From NCBI GenBank assembly GCA_002422765.1, contig DITI01000028.1, positions 5,159 through 23,804 on the forward strand: DNA of 18,646 nucleotides, given 5' to 3'. The stretch is from Candidatus Pacebacteria bacterium UBA6188 (GTDB lineage Bacteria > Patescibacteriota > Microgenomatia > UBA1400 > PJMF01). This document shows positions 1-7,910 of the stretch, in pieces (the stretch's first letter is position 1; each line of letters starts with the position of its first letter). Position numbers and translations under genes: made by a program. A model generated the notes under the pieces. That model was not told the origin of the DNA. It saw only the letters and a list, made by a program, of their open reading frames with translations, and made no database searches.

Positions 1-554
1 TCACTACTCACACCTCCAATGGGCAAGTGAGAGAAATGGAGCGACTTGGTTCCAAACCACCCATTCGCATGATTAATGTGGCCCGTACTTACCGTCGTCA
101 AAGTGATGCTACCCACACACAAATGTTTCATCAATTTGAAGGTTTAGTTGTAGATAAAGGCGTCAATATCCAACATCTCAAGGGAACTTTAGATTATTTT
201 GCTCAAAACTTCTATGGACCAGGCACCAAAAGTCGCATTCGTCCTTTTCATTTTAAGTTTACTGAGCCATCTTTTGAAGTAGACTTTAGCTGTCACATTT
301 GTGGTGGCACTGGCAAAAAACAAGGTGGAAGTGGCGAAAACTGTCGCTTTTGTAAATCTGGCTGGCATGAAGTGGGCGGAGCCGGCATGGTTCATCCCAA
401 TGTCTTGAAAGCTGGCGGAATTGATCCAGATATTTACACCGGCTTTGCTTTCGGTTGGGGAGTGGAACGCACTTACACTCTCAAAAAAGGCCTTAACATT
501 GATGACATCAGACTTTTTTATAGTGGCAATTTGGAATTTTTGGAGCAATTTTAA
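1..554 (+). CDS. pheS: Phenylalanine--tRNA ligase alpha subunit, 3' part (5' end outside window)
   Basis: This is the catalytic alpha subunit of the (alpha-beta)2 class II enzyme that charges tRNA-Phe. The reading frame is open from base 3 and already encodes family sequence (THTS, then PPIR) before the first ATG at 27, so that ATG is internal and the true start lies upstream of the window. Visible class II hallmarks are the motif 2 region (ARTYRRQSDATHTQMFHQFEGL) in the first third and the motif 3 region near the end (GFAFGWGVER). Between them are two CxxC pairs (CHIC encoded at 291-302, CRFC at 342-353) separated by a Gly-rich stretch. This resembles the zinc-knuckle-like insert found in some bacterial PheS proteins and absent from E. 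coli. The pheT start follows the stop after two bases, so the two genes form an operon. Identity is secure; only the N-terminal half is missing. Confidence 0.96.
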   Translation, partial: TTHTSNGQVREMERLGSKPPIRMINVARTYRRQSDATHTQMFHQFEGLVVDKGVNIQHLKGTLDYFAQNFYGPGTKSRIRPFHFKFTEPSFEVDFSCHICGGTGKKQGGSGENCRFCKSGWHEVGGAGMVHPNVLKAGGIDPDIYTGFAFGWGVERTYTLKKGLNIDDIRLFYSGNLEFLEQF

Positions 555-556
555 AT

Positions 557-2563
557 ATGAACATTCTTATTCCAGACTCATGGTTGCGCGAACACTTACA
601 AAGCAAGGCTAGCAAAAAAGATCTGCAAAAGTATCTTTCCCTCAGCGGTCCCTCTGTTGAACACATTTATGAGGATGAAGTTTATGATATTGAAGTTACT
701 ACCAATCGAGTGGACAGCATGTCGGTGCGAGGTATTGCTAGAGAAGCTGCTACTATTCTCAAACGAGCAGGTATCGCTGCTAAATTGAAAAAGCTTAACT
801 TATTGCCAATTGCCAAACACCCCAACAAAAATCTGCCTTTACCAGAAATCATCTACGAGACAGACTATGTACATCGAGTATTGGCCGTGGTCTTAACTGA
901 TGTTCAACACTTGCCTAGTCCAGAAAAAATGCAAGCTAGATTGACTGCCATTGACGTTAATGTCCATGAGGCTCTAATTGATATCAGCAACTACATTACT
1001 CATGAACTGGGTCACCCTTGTCATGTTTTTGACTACGACAAAATCATGGAGAGGGGAGGTAAAATCATCATCAAAGAAGCCGGTAAAGGCAAAAAATTTG
1101 TTACTCTAGATGAAGTTGAGCATCAAACTCTGGGTGGGGAAATTGTTTTTGAGGCACCAAATGGAGAAATTATTGATTTGCCAGCCATCAAGGGCACTCT
1201 CAACACCGGTGTGGATAAAAACACCAAGTCAATTCTTTTCTGGATTGAATCTTTAGATGCCAAAAAAGTCCGTCAGGCTTCGATGGGGCATGCCATTCGT
1301 ACAGTTGCCGCTCAACTCAATGAAAAAAATGTTGATCCGCATCTTGGCAAAGAAGTTATGGAATATGGAGTCGAACTCTTTAGCAAGCTTTGTAAGGCTA
1401 AAGTTGCCTCAGAACTTTATGATTATTTTCCCAAGCGCCAACTTAGCAAGCCAGTAAAGGTTAAGTTGCAAACTATTAGTAATTACTTGGGAATAGTTTT
1501 ACAAAAACAAGAAATTAGTGAAATTTTACAAGATTTAGATTGTCAAGTTAAAATCAGCGACGATAGTATTTTGGTCACACCACCTAGCTTCAGACCAGAT
1601 ATTCAAATTGCAGCCGATGTGGTCGAAGAACTAGCGAGAATCTATGGCTATCACAACTTGCCAAGCAAACTTATGGATGGGGAACTAGCAGTTAATCCTG
1701 ATCCTAACACTAATTATCATTTTGAAAACCTCATTAAACATTTTCTCGCCAACATTGGCTGGCAAGAAATTTACAGCTATTCACTCGTCAGCGAACAGCA
1801 AGCAGTTGATGCTGGCTACCAGCTAAGTGAACATCTCAAATTAGCCAACCCCCTCAAAGAAGAAAACAGCTATCTGCGTCGTAGTCTCATTCCTTCTTTA
1901 ATTGAGGTTATTGCCAATAACAAAACGCAAAAAGAGCTTTCTGTTTTTGAATTAGCTTGTGTCTATCACCCCCAAGCTCATGATTTGCCAAAACAACCAA
2001 TTAAACTTAGCTTGGTCTCAAACCGAGAATACAGGTTAGTTAAAGGTGATTTGCTCAATCTACTTGATCGACTTTATGTTTTCTCTGCTGGTCAAGAACT
2101 CTTGCTTGAAGAAAAAATCAGCAAAGAAATTAGTTTGCCTATTGCCAGACAAGAAGCCCAACTAATCATCAAAGATGGTAAAAGCAAAACCAATCTAGGC
2201 TCACTAATGATCTTGGAACACAATTTAATTGCGATCGAACTAGACCTTAGAAGTCTCTTGGCTGTTGCCAAAAGATATCCTCAGTATCAAAAGTTGATTA
2301 AAACCGCCGCTATTGTCGAAGAATTAACCTTCACTTTGCCAAATGGAGTGCCGGTGGGCGAGATCATACAAGCTTTCAAAAAAGTAGATCCACGCATCAA
2401 AAAAGTAGAATTATTGGATATTTACGAGCAAAACCATAGTTTCAGCTTTATTTTTCAGGATCCTTTGGTTAATATAAGCAATGAAGAAGTTGAGCCCATT
2501 AGGCAAAAAATAGTCAAGGTAGGCCAAGATGAATTTAAAATTAACTTGGTTGGCAAGATTTAG
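557..2563 (+). CDS. pheT: Phenylalanine--tRNA ligase beta subunit, short form
   Basis: The beta subunit partners PheS, binds tRNA and carries the editing site. At 668 residues it is well below the roughly 800 of E. coli PheT. The shortening is at the N-terminus: the B1 start (SWLREHL, residues 8-14) runs after about 30 residues straight into the sequence DIEVTTNRVDS (44-54), which in full-length PheT follows the EMAP/OB-type tRNA-binding domain. That domain is therefore absent. Retained parts are the B3/B4 editing domain (DISNYITHELGHPCHVFDYD near 142-161), the B5 domain (about 298-370, with PSFRPDI and RIYGY), the pseudo-catalytic core (about 375-560) and a C-terminal ferredoxin-like anticodon-binding domain (about 575-668). 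It begins two bases after pheS and has no strong ribosome site of its own, suggesting translational coupling. Its end overlaps the next gene by 35 bp. Confidence 0.95.
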   Translation: MNILIPDSWLREHLQSKASKKDLQKYLSLSGPSVEHIYEDEVYDIEVTTNRVDSMSVRGIAREAATILKRAGIAAKLKKLNLLPIAKHPNKNLPLPEIIYETDYVHRVLAVVLTDVQHLPSPEKMQARLTAIDVNVHEALIDISNYITHELGHPCHVFDYDKIMERGGKIIIKEAGKGKKFVTLDEVEHQTLGGEIVFEAPNGEIIDLPAIKGTLNTGVDKNTKSILFWIESLDAKKVRQASMGHAIRTVAAQLNEKNVDPHLGKEVMEYGVELFSKLCKAKVASELYDYFPKRQLSKPVKVKLQTISNYLGIVLQKQEISEILQDLDCQVKISDDSILVTPPSFRPDIQIAADVVEELARIYGYHNLPSKLMDGELAVNPDPNTNYHFENLIKHFLANIGWQEIYSYSLVSEQQAVDAGYQLSEHLKLANPLKEENSYLRRSLIPSLIEVIANNKTQKELSVFELACVYHPQAHDLPKQPIKLSLVSNREYRLVKGDLLNLLDRLYVFSAGQELLLEEKISKEISLPIARQEAQLIIKDGKSKTNLGSLMILEHNLIAIELDLRSLLAVAKRYPQYQKLIKTAAIVEELTFTLPNGVPVGEIIQAFKKVDPRIKKVELLDIYEQNHSFSFIFQDPLVNISNEEVEPIRQKIVKVGQDEFKINLVGKI

Positions 2564-3764
2564 CGAAAAAAACAATCTAGACATCATTAGACTTTTGCTT
2601 TTTTTCTTCATTCTCCTAACTTTTAGTCTCAATTTATTTTACAAACTTTCTCTAAATGGAGCTTACGTACAAGGCTTGCTCGTAGATTATTTAATTCCCA
2701 AAATTTACCTAACCGAATTCTTTCTCATCCCTTTCTTACTCCTTAATCTCAAACAACTGGGTAAAATTAAATTACCTACTATTTTTTGTTTTCTCAGTCT
2801 TCTATTTTTGATCAGGCAGCTCTTGAGTGGTTCTGCACTAGCAGCTTTCACTCAACTAATTCATTTAACAGAAGTTCTTCTGTTCTTTAGGGTTATTAAG
2901 AACAACGCCCTTTTCAAGAGCAAATTAGGACAAAAGTTTACTTTTGCTGCTCTGCTTAGCACTGTAGCTTTTCAAAGTTTATTAGCCATTTATCAGTTTA
3001 TTTTCCAAAAATCTTTGCTAGCTTATCAATTTTTTGGCGAAACGAACTTGCATGATTTAGCCAATATTAGCCGCGCTCAGTTTAGTTTCGGAGAAAAAAT
3101 TTTACCTTACGGTAGCACTGCTCATCCCAATATTTTGGCGGGGATTGTAACTGTTTTGAGCATTTTATTGTTGCAAAAATCTCAAAACAACAAATGGCTA
3201 CAATTGGTCTTACTTGCCAATGCTTTGCTTGTTATTTTCATAACCCAATCCCTAAGCGCTTTACTGACTCTCGGTCTGTTTGGCTTTTATTTATTTTTGG
3301 AGCGTATTAAAAATAAAAAAATTTTGCTAGCCTTAGCCTACTATTTCTTCTTACTTTTTCTACCATATCTACTTAGCAAAATGATCAGCACTCCGATGAG
3401 TAGCGACTCAATCCAGCGTCGAGTTAATCTAAATCAAGCTGCCTTAGAAATGTTCAAGGAAAACACCTTTTTGGGTGTTGGCATTAATAACTTTACCTTG
3501 GTAGTAGAAAAATACTCTGGAGAAATTTCTAACAGGGAAATAGTGCGCTTCGTGCAGCCAGTCCACAATCTTTTGTTTTTAATGTTAGCTGAAGGCGGCT
3601 TGTTGTTGCTGACACTGGTTTGGCTATTGATCAGAGAGTTTAAAATCGATAAATTTTACCAAAAAACTCTGGTTCTTTTGGCTTTAGCCAGCCTTGATCA
3701 TTATTTATTGAGCCAATTTTCTGGAATGAGCTTGCTAGCTATTTTTTATTTCTTAATCGTCTAA
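2529..3764 (+). CDS. O-antigen ligase/polymerase family membrane protein (Wzy_C-like)
   Basis: This 411-residue protein is highly hydrophobic, with about ten predicted membrane spans. It carries features of the O-antigen ligase/polymerase superfamily: a GSTAHPN loop after the mid-protein spans (near 196-202), then a long external loop with an RR-VNLNQAALEMF segment followed by LGVGINNF, and a His-Asn pair (VQPVHNLLF) leading into an EGG turn and the last spans. Such proteins join or polymerise lipid-linked glycans at the outer face of the cytoplasmic membrane. The substrate here is unknown, and surface glycan or teichoic-type polymers are only guesses. The start at 2529 lies inside pheT and has a plausible ribosome site (AAGGTAGG, 2516-2523) five bases upstream. 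The 3' end overlaps the convergent PBP gene by 12 bp. No neighbouring glycosyltransferases are present, so it may be an orphan member. Confidence 0.78.
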   Translation: MNLKLTWLARFSEKNNLDIIRLLLFFFILLTFSLNLFYKLSLNGAYVQGLLVDYLIPKIYLTEFFLIPFLLLNLKQLGKIKLPTIFCFLSLLFLIRQLLSGSALAAFTQLIHLTEVLLFFRVIKNNALFKSKLGQKFTFAALLSTVAFQSLLAIYQFIFQKSLLAYQFFGETNLHDLANISRAQFSFGEKILPYGSTAHPNILAGIVTVLSILLLQKSQNNKWLQLVLLANALLVIFITQSLSALLTLGLFGFYLFLERIKNKKILLALAYYFFLLFLPYLLSKMISTPMSSDSIQRRVNLNQAALEMFKENTFLGVGINNFTLVVEKYSGEISNREIVRFVQPVHNLLFLMLAEGGLLLLTLVWLLIREFKIDKFYQKTLVLLALASLDHYLLSQFSGMSLLAIFYFLIV

Positions 3765-6524
3765 AAGTCCGCTTGGTGTAGCTGGAGGATCTGGAACAAC
3801 TGTTGGCTTTTTGGTTGGTGTAGGCGTTGGTGTTGGCGTCGGTGTCGGCTCCTTGAAATCCCAGTCCATCCCACCAGTGCCAATCTTTACTTTTTTACTT
3901 TCCTTGGTGCTGCCACTTCGAGAATAAGCTTTAGCATAAAGTTCATATTTGCCACGCTTTAGTTCGATTTTGTCATTTACTTCGCGTTCATTTGTGAAGG
4001 TTTTTACTAGTTTAAAATCCTCACCATCTTTTTTAACGTAAAGTTCCAGCTTTTCTACGCCAGCATCACTGCCAGCTTTAATACGAAAATTAATTTCCTC
4101 ACCGTCAAAATTTTCTTCATTTTTTGGGCGCTCTAAACTCACATTGATATCACTTTCCTCGCCACAATACTCAGTTGGATTGCCATAGCGAGAATCGGTC
4201 TGGGTAGACAACCAAGCATCAATTCCTTCTTGCCAACGGTTGCGCCCGTCTTCACTAAAAGGATCTTCTTCCTTGAGCACAATAAATTCTTTTTCAGTAA
4301 AATCGCCAAAAGCAATCTTGGCCTCAGTGGCCAATTTGTTTTCTTCGCCCTTACAAACTTTCAGCAAGCGATGAATCGGATCCAGCTCATTGCTTAGGGT
4401 TCCTTTGATAATGAAATCCCATCTGCTAGGAAAATTATCATGACTACGATGACCAGATAGAGAATCAAGTTCGACTTTTTCTACATTATCAGGCATCGAC
4501 CATTCTGGAGCCTGGTAGCCCAAATCTAAGGCGCTAAAGATGATGCGACGCCAAATTGGTGAAGCACCAGTAATACCTGAAGCCACATAGCTCATGGCTG
4601 TGCCATCATTATTACCCACCCAAGTGCCAACGATTACGTCTTGGCTCCAACCAATGGTCCAGTTGTCTTTCATACTGTTGGTAGTACCAGTTTTAACTGC
4701 AATGGGTTTGCCAGTGTTGAGTAGAGAATTGGCACCAAAAGCCAAAAGACGTGCATTATTGTCAGATAAAATATCATTGATAATAAAAGTTTCACCCTGA
4801 TCTAAAATTCTTGGTCCTTCTACTTGGCGATGCTCATAAAGCACTCGACCATCTTTATCTTCCACTTTCAAAATCGCCACTGGTTCGGTTTTCAAACCAC
4901 CATTAGCAAAAGCGCTATAAGCTGTCACCAAATCAATCATTTTGACTTCAGCACCACCCAAGGTGACTGCTAAGCCAAAACGTTTGAGATTTTCTGGGGT
5001 TGGCTCGAGAGTTTCTAAACCCATGCTGTAAGCGAGATTCAAAAAATCCTCCAAACCAACAATTGCTAGAGCTTTGACCGCTGGAATGTTAAGTGAACTG
5101 CCCAAAGACTGGCGCAAATTAACTGGACCCCTAAAAGTACCATCATAGTTTTTGGGGGTGTATGGCTCTTCCTTATCATTACGATTAAAAGTTGTCTGCA
5201 CATCCATCAACATTGAAGCCGGATTGTAGCCTTTTTGGATCATACCTAGATAAGTAATTGGCTTGATCGAAGAACCAGGCTGACGCAGGGCATCAACCGT
5301 AACGTTGAATTGACCACCAATCTCGGTATCAAAATAATCTTTACTTCCTACCATTGCTAGAATTTCTCCAGTCTTGGGGTTCATGGCTAAAGCTGCTCCA
5401 TTACTGATCTTGTATTTAGCCACACTCTCCACTTCTTCTGCCACGCTTTGCTGAGCCTTTTCTTGCAGTCGCCAATCCAGAGTTGTGGTGACTTTGAGAC
5501 CGCCTCTGCTCAATAACTCCTCACCCAACATTTCTGTAAGTTGAGAGCGCACGTAAAAAACAAAGTGAGGGGCTTTGATTTCCGCTGCCGCTCTCTCAAA
5601 CTTTAAATTTTCAAGATTGGCTAAAGCATCTTGGTAAGCTGCCTCTGTAATGTAATCATTGTCTCTCATGGCCGCCAAAACTGCTCTGGTGCGCAATTGC
5701 CAATAAGGCTTGCCGTTCTCATCTAAAGCCCCAAAGTAAGGTGAGTAGACACTAGGTCGCTGTGGCAAACCAGCCAAAAAAGCTGACTCAAGTAAGGTCA
5801 ATTCATTAACTGGCTTGTTGAAATATATTTCCACGGCTGTGCCGACACCCCAGCTGTTACCACCATAAGGTGCCTCATTGAGATACATTTCCAAAATCTG
5901 ATCCTTGCTAAACTTTCTTTCAATCTGCACTGAAATAACAAACTCTTTAAACTTGCGAGTAATAGTTTTTTCGTTGCTAAGTAAAACATTTTTGACCAAC
6001 TGCTGGGTGAGAGTAGAACCGCCCACCACTCTTTGACGAAAAACAAAGTTGTAAGGAATACGTAGAATCGTCAAAAAATCAAAACCCTTGTGCTTGTAGA
6101 AGTCTCGATCTTCAATGGCTACGGTCGCATTTTTTAAATCACTTGGAATTTGATCGATACTAATTGGATTGCGCCTCTCTTCCTGAAAGAGATCGTAAAG
6201 CAAATTACCTTCTCGATCATAAATTTTTGAACTAAAACCTTCTTTGCGCACCACTTCTCCAGGCTTTGGCAACTCACGAGAATACCAAGCAAACATAACT
6301 AGAAAAAGGAAAATTCCCAAAATCACCAGGCCAAAGAAAGCCAAGGCCAAAAGACGTAAACGCTTGGCCTTCAACAATTTTCTTTCTTGCTCAGAGAGAA
6401 TGTGACGATTACGTAAACGACGAGATCTAATTCTTTTGGGCATAAGATTGCTGAGCCAAACACTGGCTTTTCTTTTTAGTCTTAAGAAAGACAAAAAAAC
6501 ATCCTTTTGATGCATAGGGTTCAT
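3753..6524 (-). CDS. Class A penicillin-binding protein (PBP1A-like glycosyltransferase/transpeptidase)
   Basis: A bifunctional peptidoglycan synthase that polymerises glycan strands from lipid II and cross-links the peptides outside the membrane. The numbering here counts from a possible upstream TTG at 6536 (927 residues). After a basic cytoplasmic tail comes one membrane span (61-84). The GT51 domain follows: EDRDFYKHKGFD (catalytic Glu142), GGSTLTQQL (172-180), RKFKE (194-198) and the EMYLNEAPYGG motif (216-226). The transpeptidase shows SSIK (active Ser422), SLN (481-483) and KTG (615-617). A C-terminal beta-rich, Ig-like module (about 797-887) leads to an alternating Pro-Thr run (897-908) and a short tail. 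I chose the ATG at 6524 over the TTG because GGTAGA sits just upstream of it; an ATG at 6515 is also possible. All catalytic motifs are intact. It is divergent from tyrS and convergent with the ligase-like gene. Confidence 0.93.
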   Translation of the reverse strand: MNPMHQKDVFLSFLRLKRKASVWLSNLMPKRIRSRRLRNRHILSEQERKLLKAKRLRLLALAFFGLVILGIFLFLVMFAWYSRELPKPGEVVRKEGFSSKIYDREGNLLYDLFQEERRNPISIDQIPSDLKNATVAIEDRDFYKHKGFDFLTILRIPYNFVFRQRVVGGSTLTQQLVKNVLLSNEKTITRKFKEFVISVQIERKFSKDQILEMYLNEAPYGGNSWGVGTAVEIYFNKPVNELTLLESAFLAGLPQRPSVYSPYFGALDENGKPYWQLRTRAVLAAMRDNDYITEAAYQDALANLENLKFERAAAEIKAPHFVFYVRSQLTEMLGEELLSRGGLKVTTTLDWRLQEKAQQSVAEEVESVAKYKISNGAALAMNPKTGEILAMVGSKDYFDTEIGGQFNVTVDALRQPGSSIKPITYLGMIQKGYNPASMLMDVQTTFNRNDKEEPYTPKNYDGTFRGPVNLRQSLGSSLNIPAVKALAIVGLEDFLNLAYSMGLETLEPTPENLKRFGLAVTLGGAEVKMIDLVTAYSAFANGGLKTEPVAILKVEDKDGRVLYEHRQVEGPRILDQGETFIINDILSDNNARLLAFGANSLLNTGKPIAVKTGTTNSMKDNWTIGWSQDVIVGTWVGNNDGTAMSYVASGITGASPIWRRIIFSALDLGYQAPEWSMPDNVEKVELDSLSGHRSHDNFPSRWDFIIKGTLSNELDPIHRLLKVCKGEENKLATEAKIAFGDFTEKEFIVLKEEDPFSEDGRNRWQEGIDAWLSTQTDSRYGNPTEYCGEESDINVSLERPKNEENFDGEEINFRIKAGSDAGVEKLELYVKKDGEDFKLVKTFTNEREVNDKIELKRGKYELYAKAYSRSGSTKESKKVKIGTGGMDWDFKEPTPTPTPTPTPTKKPTVVPDPPATPSGLLDD
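3813..3848 (-). repeat. Pro-Thr codon repeat in the PBP tail
   Basis: Six consecutive Pro-Thr units (residues 897-908 of the PBP) are encoded by a low-complexity GGTGTNGGNGT-type tract on the plus strand. Pro-Thr runs are typical of extended, wall-spanning linkers in secreted bacterial proteins. The tract could vary in length by replication slippage, though the third codon positions are mixed, which would reduce slippage. Confidence 0.75.
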
Positions 6525-6562
6525 CCATTCTACCAAAATTTCGGGTAGACTTATAGCGAATG

Positions 6563-6591
6563 TTTACCAAACTGCAGTAGTGGTCTAGAAT
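6563..6591 (+). promoter_or_regulatory. Promoter of the tyrS-recG unit
   Basis: A -35 box TTTACC (6563-6568) and a -10 box TAGAAT (6586-6591) are separated by 17 bp. The predicted transcription start, around 6598, lies downstream of the ATG at 6593 and only about four bases before the ATG at 6602. The spacer contains the 8-bp palindrome ACTGCAGT (6571-6578). On the other strand a weak -10-like TATAAG (6550-6555) could serve the divergent PBP gene, but no good -35 box accompanies it. Confidence 0.6.
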
Positions 6592-6601
6592 AATGCCATA
6601 T

Positions 6602-7795
6602 ATGCCAGATGTTTTAAGTCGCGGAGTAAGTGAAATCCTACCTAGTCAAGATTCTTTAGCTAAGCTGATGAGCGAAAGAAAAATTCGTCTCTATTTGGGG
6701 ATTGATCCAACCGGTTCTTTTTTACATTTGGGTCACGCAGTTGGCTTGAGAAAACTGCAACAATTCGCCAAACTCGGTCATCAAGTTATCTTGTTGGTTG
6801 GTAATGGCACGGTCAAAATTGGTGATCCCACTGGTCGAGATGAAAGTCGTCCGGTTCTGGATGACGCCACGATCGAAGAAAATTTCCAACATTGGAAAGC
6901 CCAAGCTAGCAAGATTTTAGATTTCTCACTCATTGAAGTGAGATATAACGGCGACTGGCTAGATAAGCTCAATTACGCTGATATAGTCAAGTTGTTGGCC
7001 AAAACCACTGTCCAGCAATTGCTTGAAAGAGATATGTTCCAGAAGAGAATGCAGCAAGGTTTGCCAATTCACGGCCATGAAATCATCTATCCTTTACTGC
7101 AGGGTTACGACTCTGTAGCTATGGATGTTGATCTAGAAATTGGCGGAAGCGACCAGACTTTTAACATGTTAATGGGTCGCCAACTCCAACAGCAATATCA
7201 CCAAAAAGAAAAATGGGTAATGAGTACTCCTCTCATTGAAGGTACTGATGGTCGCAAGATGAGTAAGTCTTTCAACAACTACGTTGCTCTCACTGATCCA
7301 GCCAATGACATGTATGGCAAGCTCATGAGTATTAAAGATGAATTGATTATCAAATATTTTGAAGTTTTGACTGATCTTGAAATGACAGAAATCGAAGCGA
7401 TGAGCTCTGCTATGCAAAATGGCGACAACCCCATGGAGTTTAAAAAGAAGCTTGCTTTTACCATTACCAAAGACTTGCATGATGAGCAACAAGCTTTGGC
7501 CGCTGCTGATTTTTTTACCCAAACAGTCCAAAACAACGAGATGCCAGCGGAAGAGCTATTTGAAAACCTGATTATTCAAACTATAACTAAAACAGATGGT
7601 CAAAAACTACGCACCATCGCCCCTCATCCTAAATTCAGCTCTGCCGAACTCAACCGCCGTATCGAGCAAGGAGCGGTCAAACTCTTACCAAGTCTTAAAA
7701 AAATCACTAGTCGTGCAGAATTTCTCGCTCTACAAAACGGCAGCAAATTACAATTGGGCAAAAGAGACTGGTATAAAATTAAAATCGAAGATTAA
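6602..7795 (+). CDS. tyrS: Tyrosine--tRNA ligase
   Basis: A class I synthetase that activates tyrosine and charges tRNA-Tyr in the cytoplasm. Counting from the alternative ATG at 6593, the HIGH-type motif is HLGH (45-48) after GIDPTGSFL, tyrosine-pocket sequences include YPLLQGYDSVAMDVD (166-180) and GGSDQTFN (184-191), and KMSKS is at 222-226. The C-terminal region (about 348-400, with SSAELNRRIEQGAVKL) is an S4-like RNA-binding domain. The length of about 400 residues is normal. I prefer the start at 6602 because the -10 hexamer of the promoter ends at 6591, which leaves the ATG at 6593 upstream of the likely transcription start. The upstream gap is too short for a T-box leader. It heads a unit with a small membrane protein and recG. 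Confidence 0.95.
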   Translation: MPDVLSRGVSEILPSQDSLAKLMSERKIRLYLGIDPTGSFLHLGHAVGLRKLQQFAKLGHQVILLVGNGTVKIGDPTGRDESRPVLDDATIEENFQHWKAQASKILDFSLIEVRYNGDWLDKLNYADIVKLLAKTTVQQLLERDMFQKRMQQGLPIHGHEIIYPLLQGYDSVAMDVDLEIGGSDQTFNMLMGRQLQQQYHQKEKWVMSTPLIEGTDGRKMSKSFNNYVALTDPANDMYGKLMSIKDELIIKYFEVLTDLEMTEIEAMSSAMQNGDNPMEFKKKLAFTITKDLHDEQQALAAADFFTQTVQNNEMPAEELFENLIIQTITKTDGQKLRTIAPHPKFSSAELNRRIEQGAVKLLPSLKKITSRAEFLALQNGSKLQLGKRDWYKIKIED

Positions 7796-7799
7796 AACC

Positions 7800-7907
7800 A
7801 TGCATAAAAAGAAAAGACAAAGAATGATCCAGATTTTCGCCATCATGGCCATCGTTGCCATGATTTTGGGTAGTTTTGCCAGTGCGCTGTTGTGGTTCGT
7901 TTCTTAA
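7800..7907 (+). CDS. Small single-span membrane protein, 35 residues
   Basis: A short ORF fills the gap between tyrS and recG almost exactly: its ATG is four bases after the tyrS stop and its stop is three bases before the recG start. The product begins with a very basic segment (MHKKKRQRM) followed by about 22 hydrophobic residues (IFAIMAIVAMILGSFASALL) and ends WFVS. This is the layout of a small inner-membrane protein with its N-terminus inside by the positive-inside rule. It resembles in general form the short uncharacterised membrane proteins of DUF4044 type, but I cannot confirm family membership. No strong ribosome site is seen, so translation is probably coupled to tyrS. The function is unknown. 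Confidence 0.65.
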   Translation: MHKKKRQRMIQIFAIMAIVAMILGSFASALLWFVS

Positions 7908-7910
7908 AGT

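Noticed and set aside
372-540. Insertion or frame disruption in pheS around the CxxC pairs
   Set aside because: The frame is intact through motif 3, and comparable Cys inserts occur in PheS of other bacteria.
189-548. Open frame on the minus strand opposite pheS
   Set aside because: Its product has no recognisable motif and the plus strand encodes a clear PheS; it is a shadow frame.
3813-3848. Low-complexity tract as a CRISPR or regulatory repeat
   Set aside because: It is the in-frame Pro-Thr coding repeat of the PBP tail, with no spacers.
6525-6536. TTG at 6536 as the start of the PBP gene
   Set aside because: It adds four residues only, and an ATG at 6524 with a modest ribosome site follows; kept as an alternative.
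6537-6601. T-box or other riboswitch controlling tyrS
   Set aside because: The whole gap is under 70 bases and the promoter leaves almost no leader.
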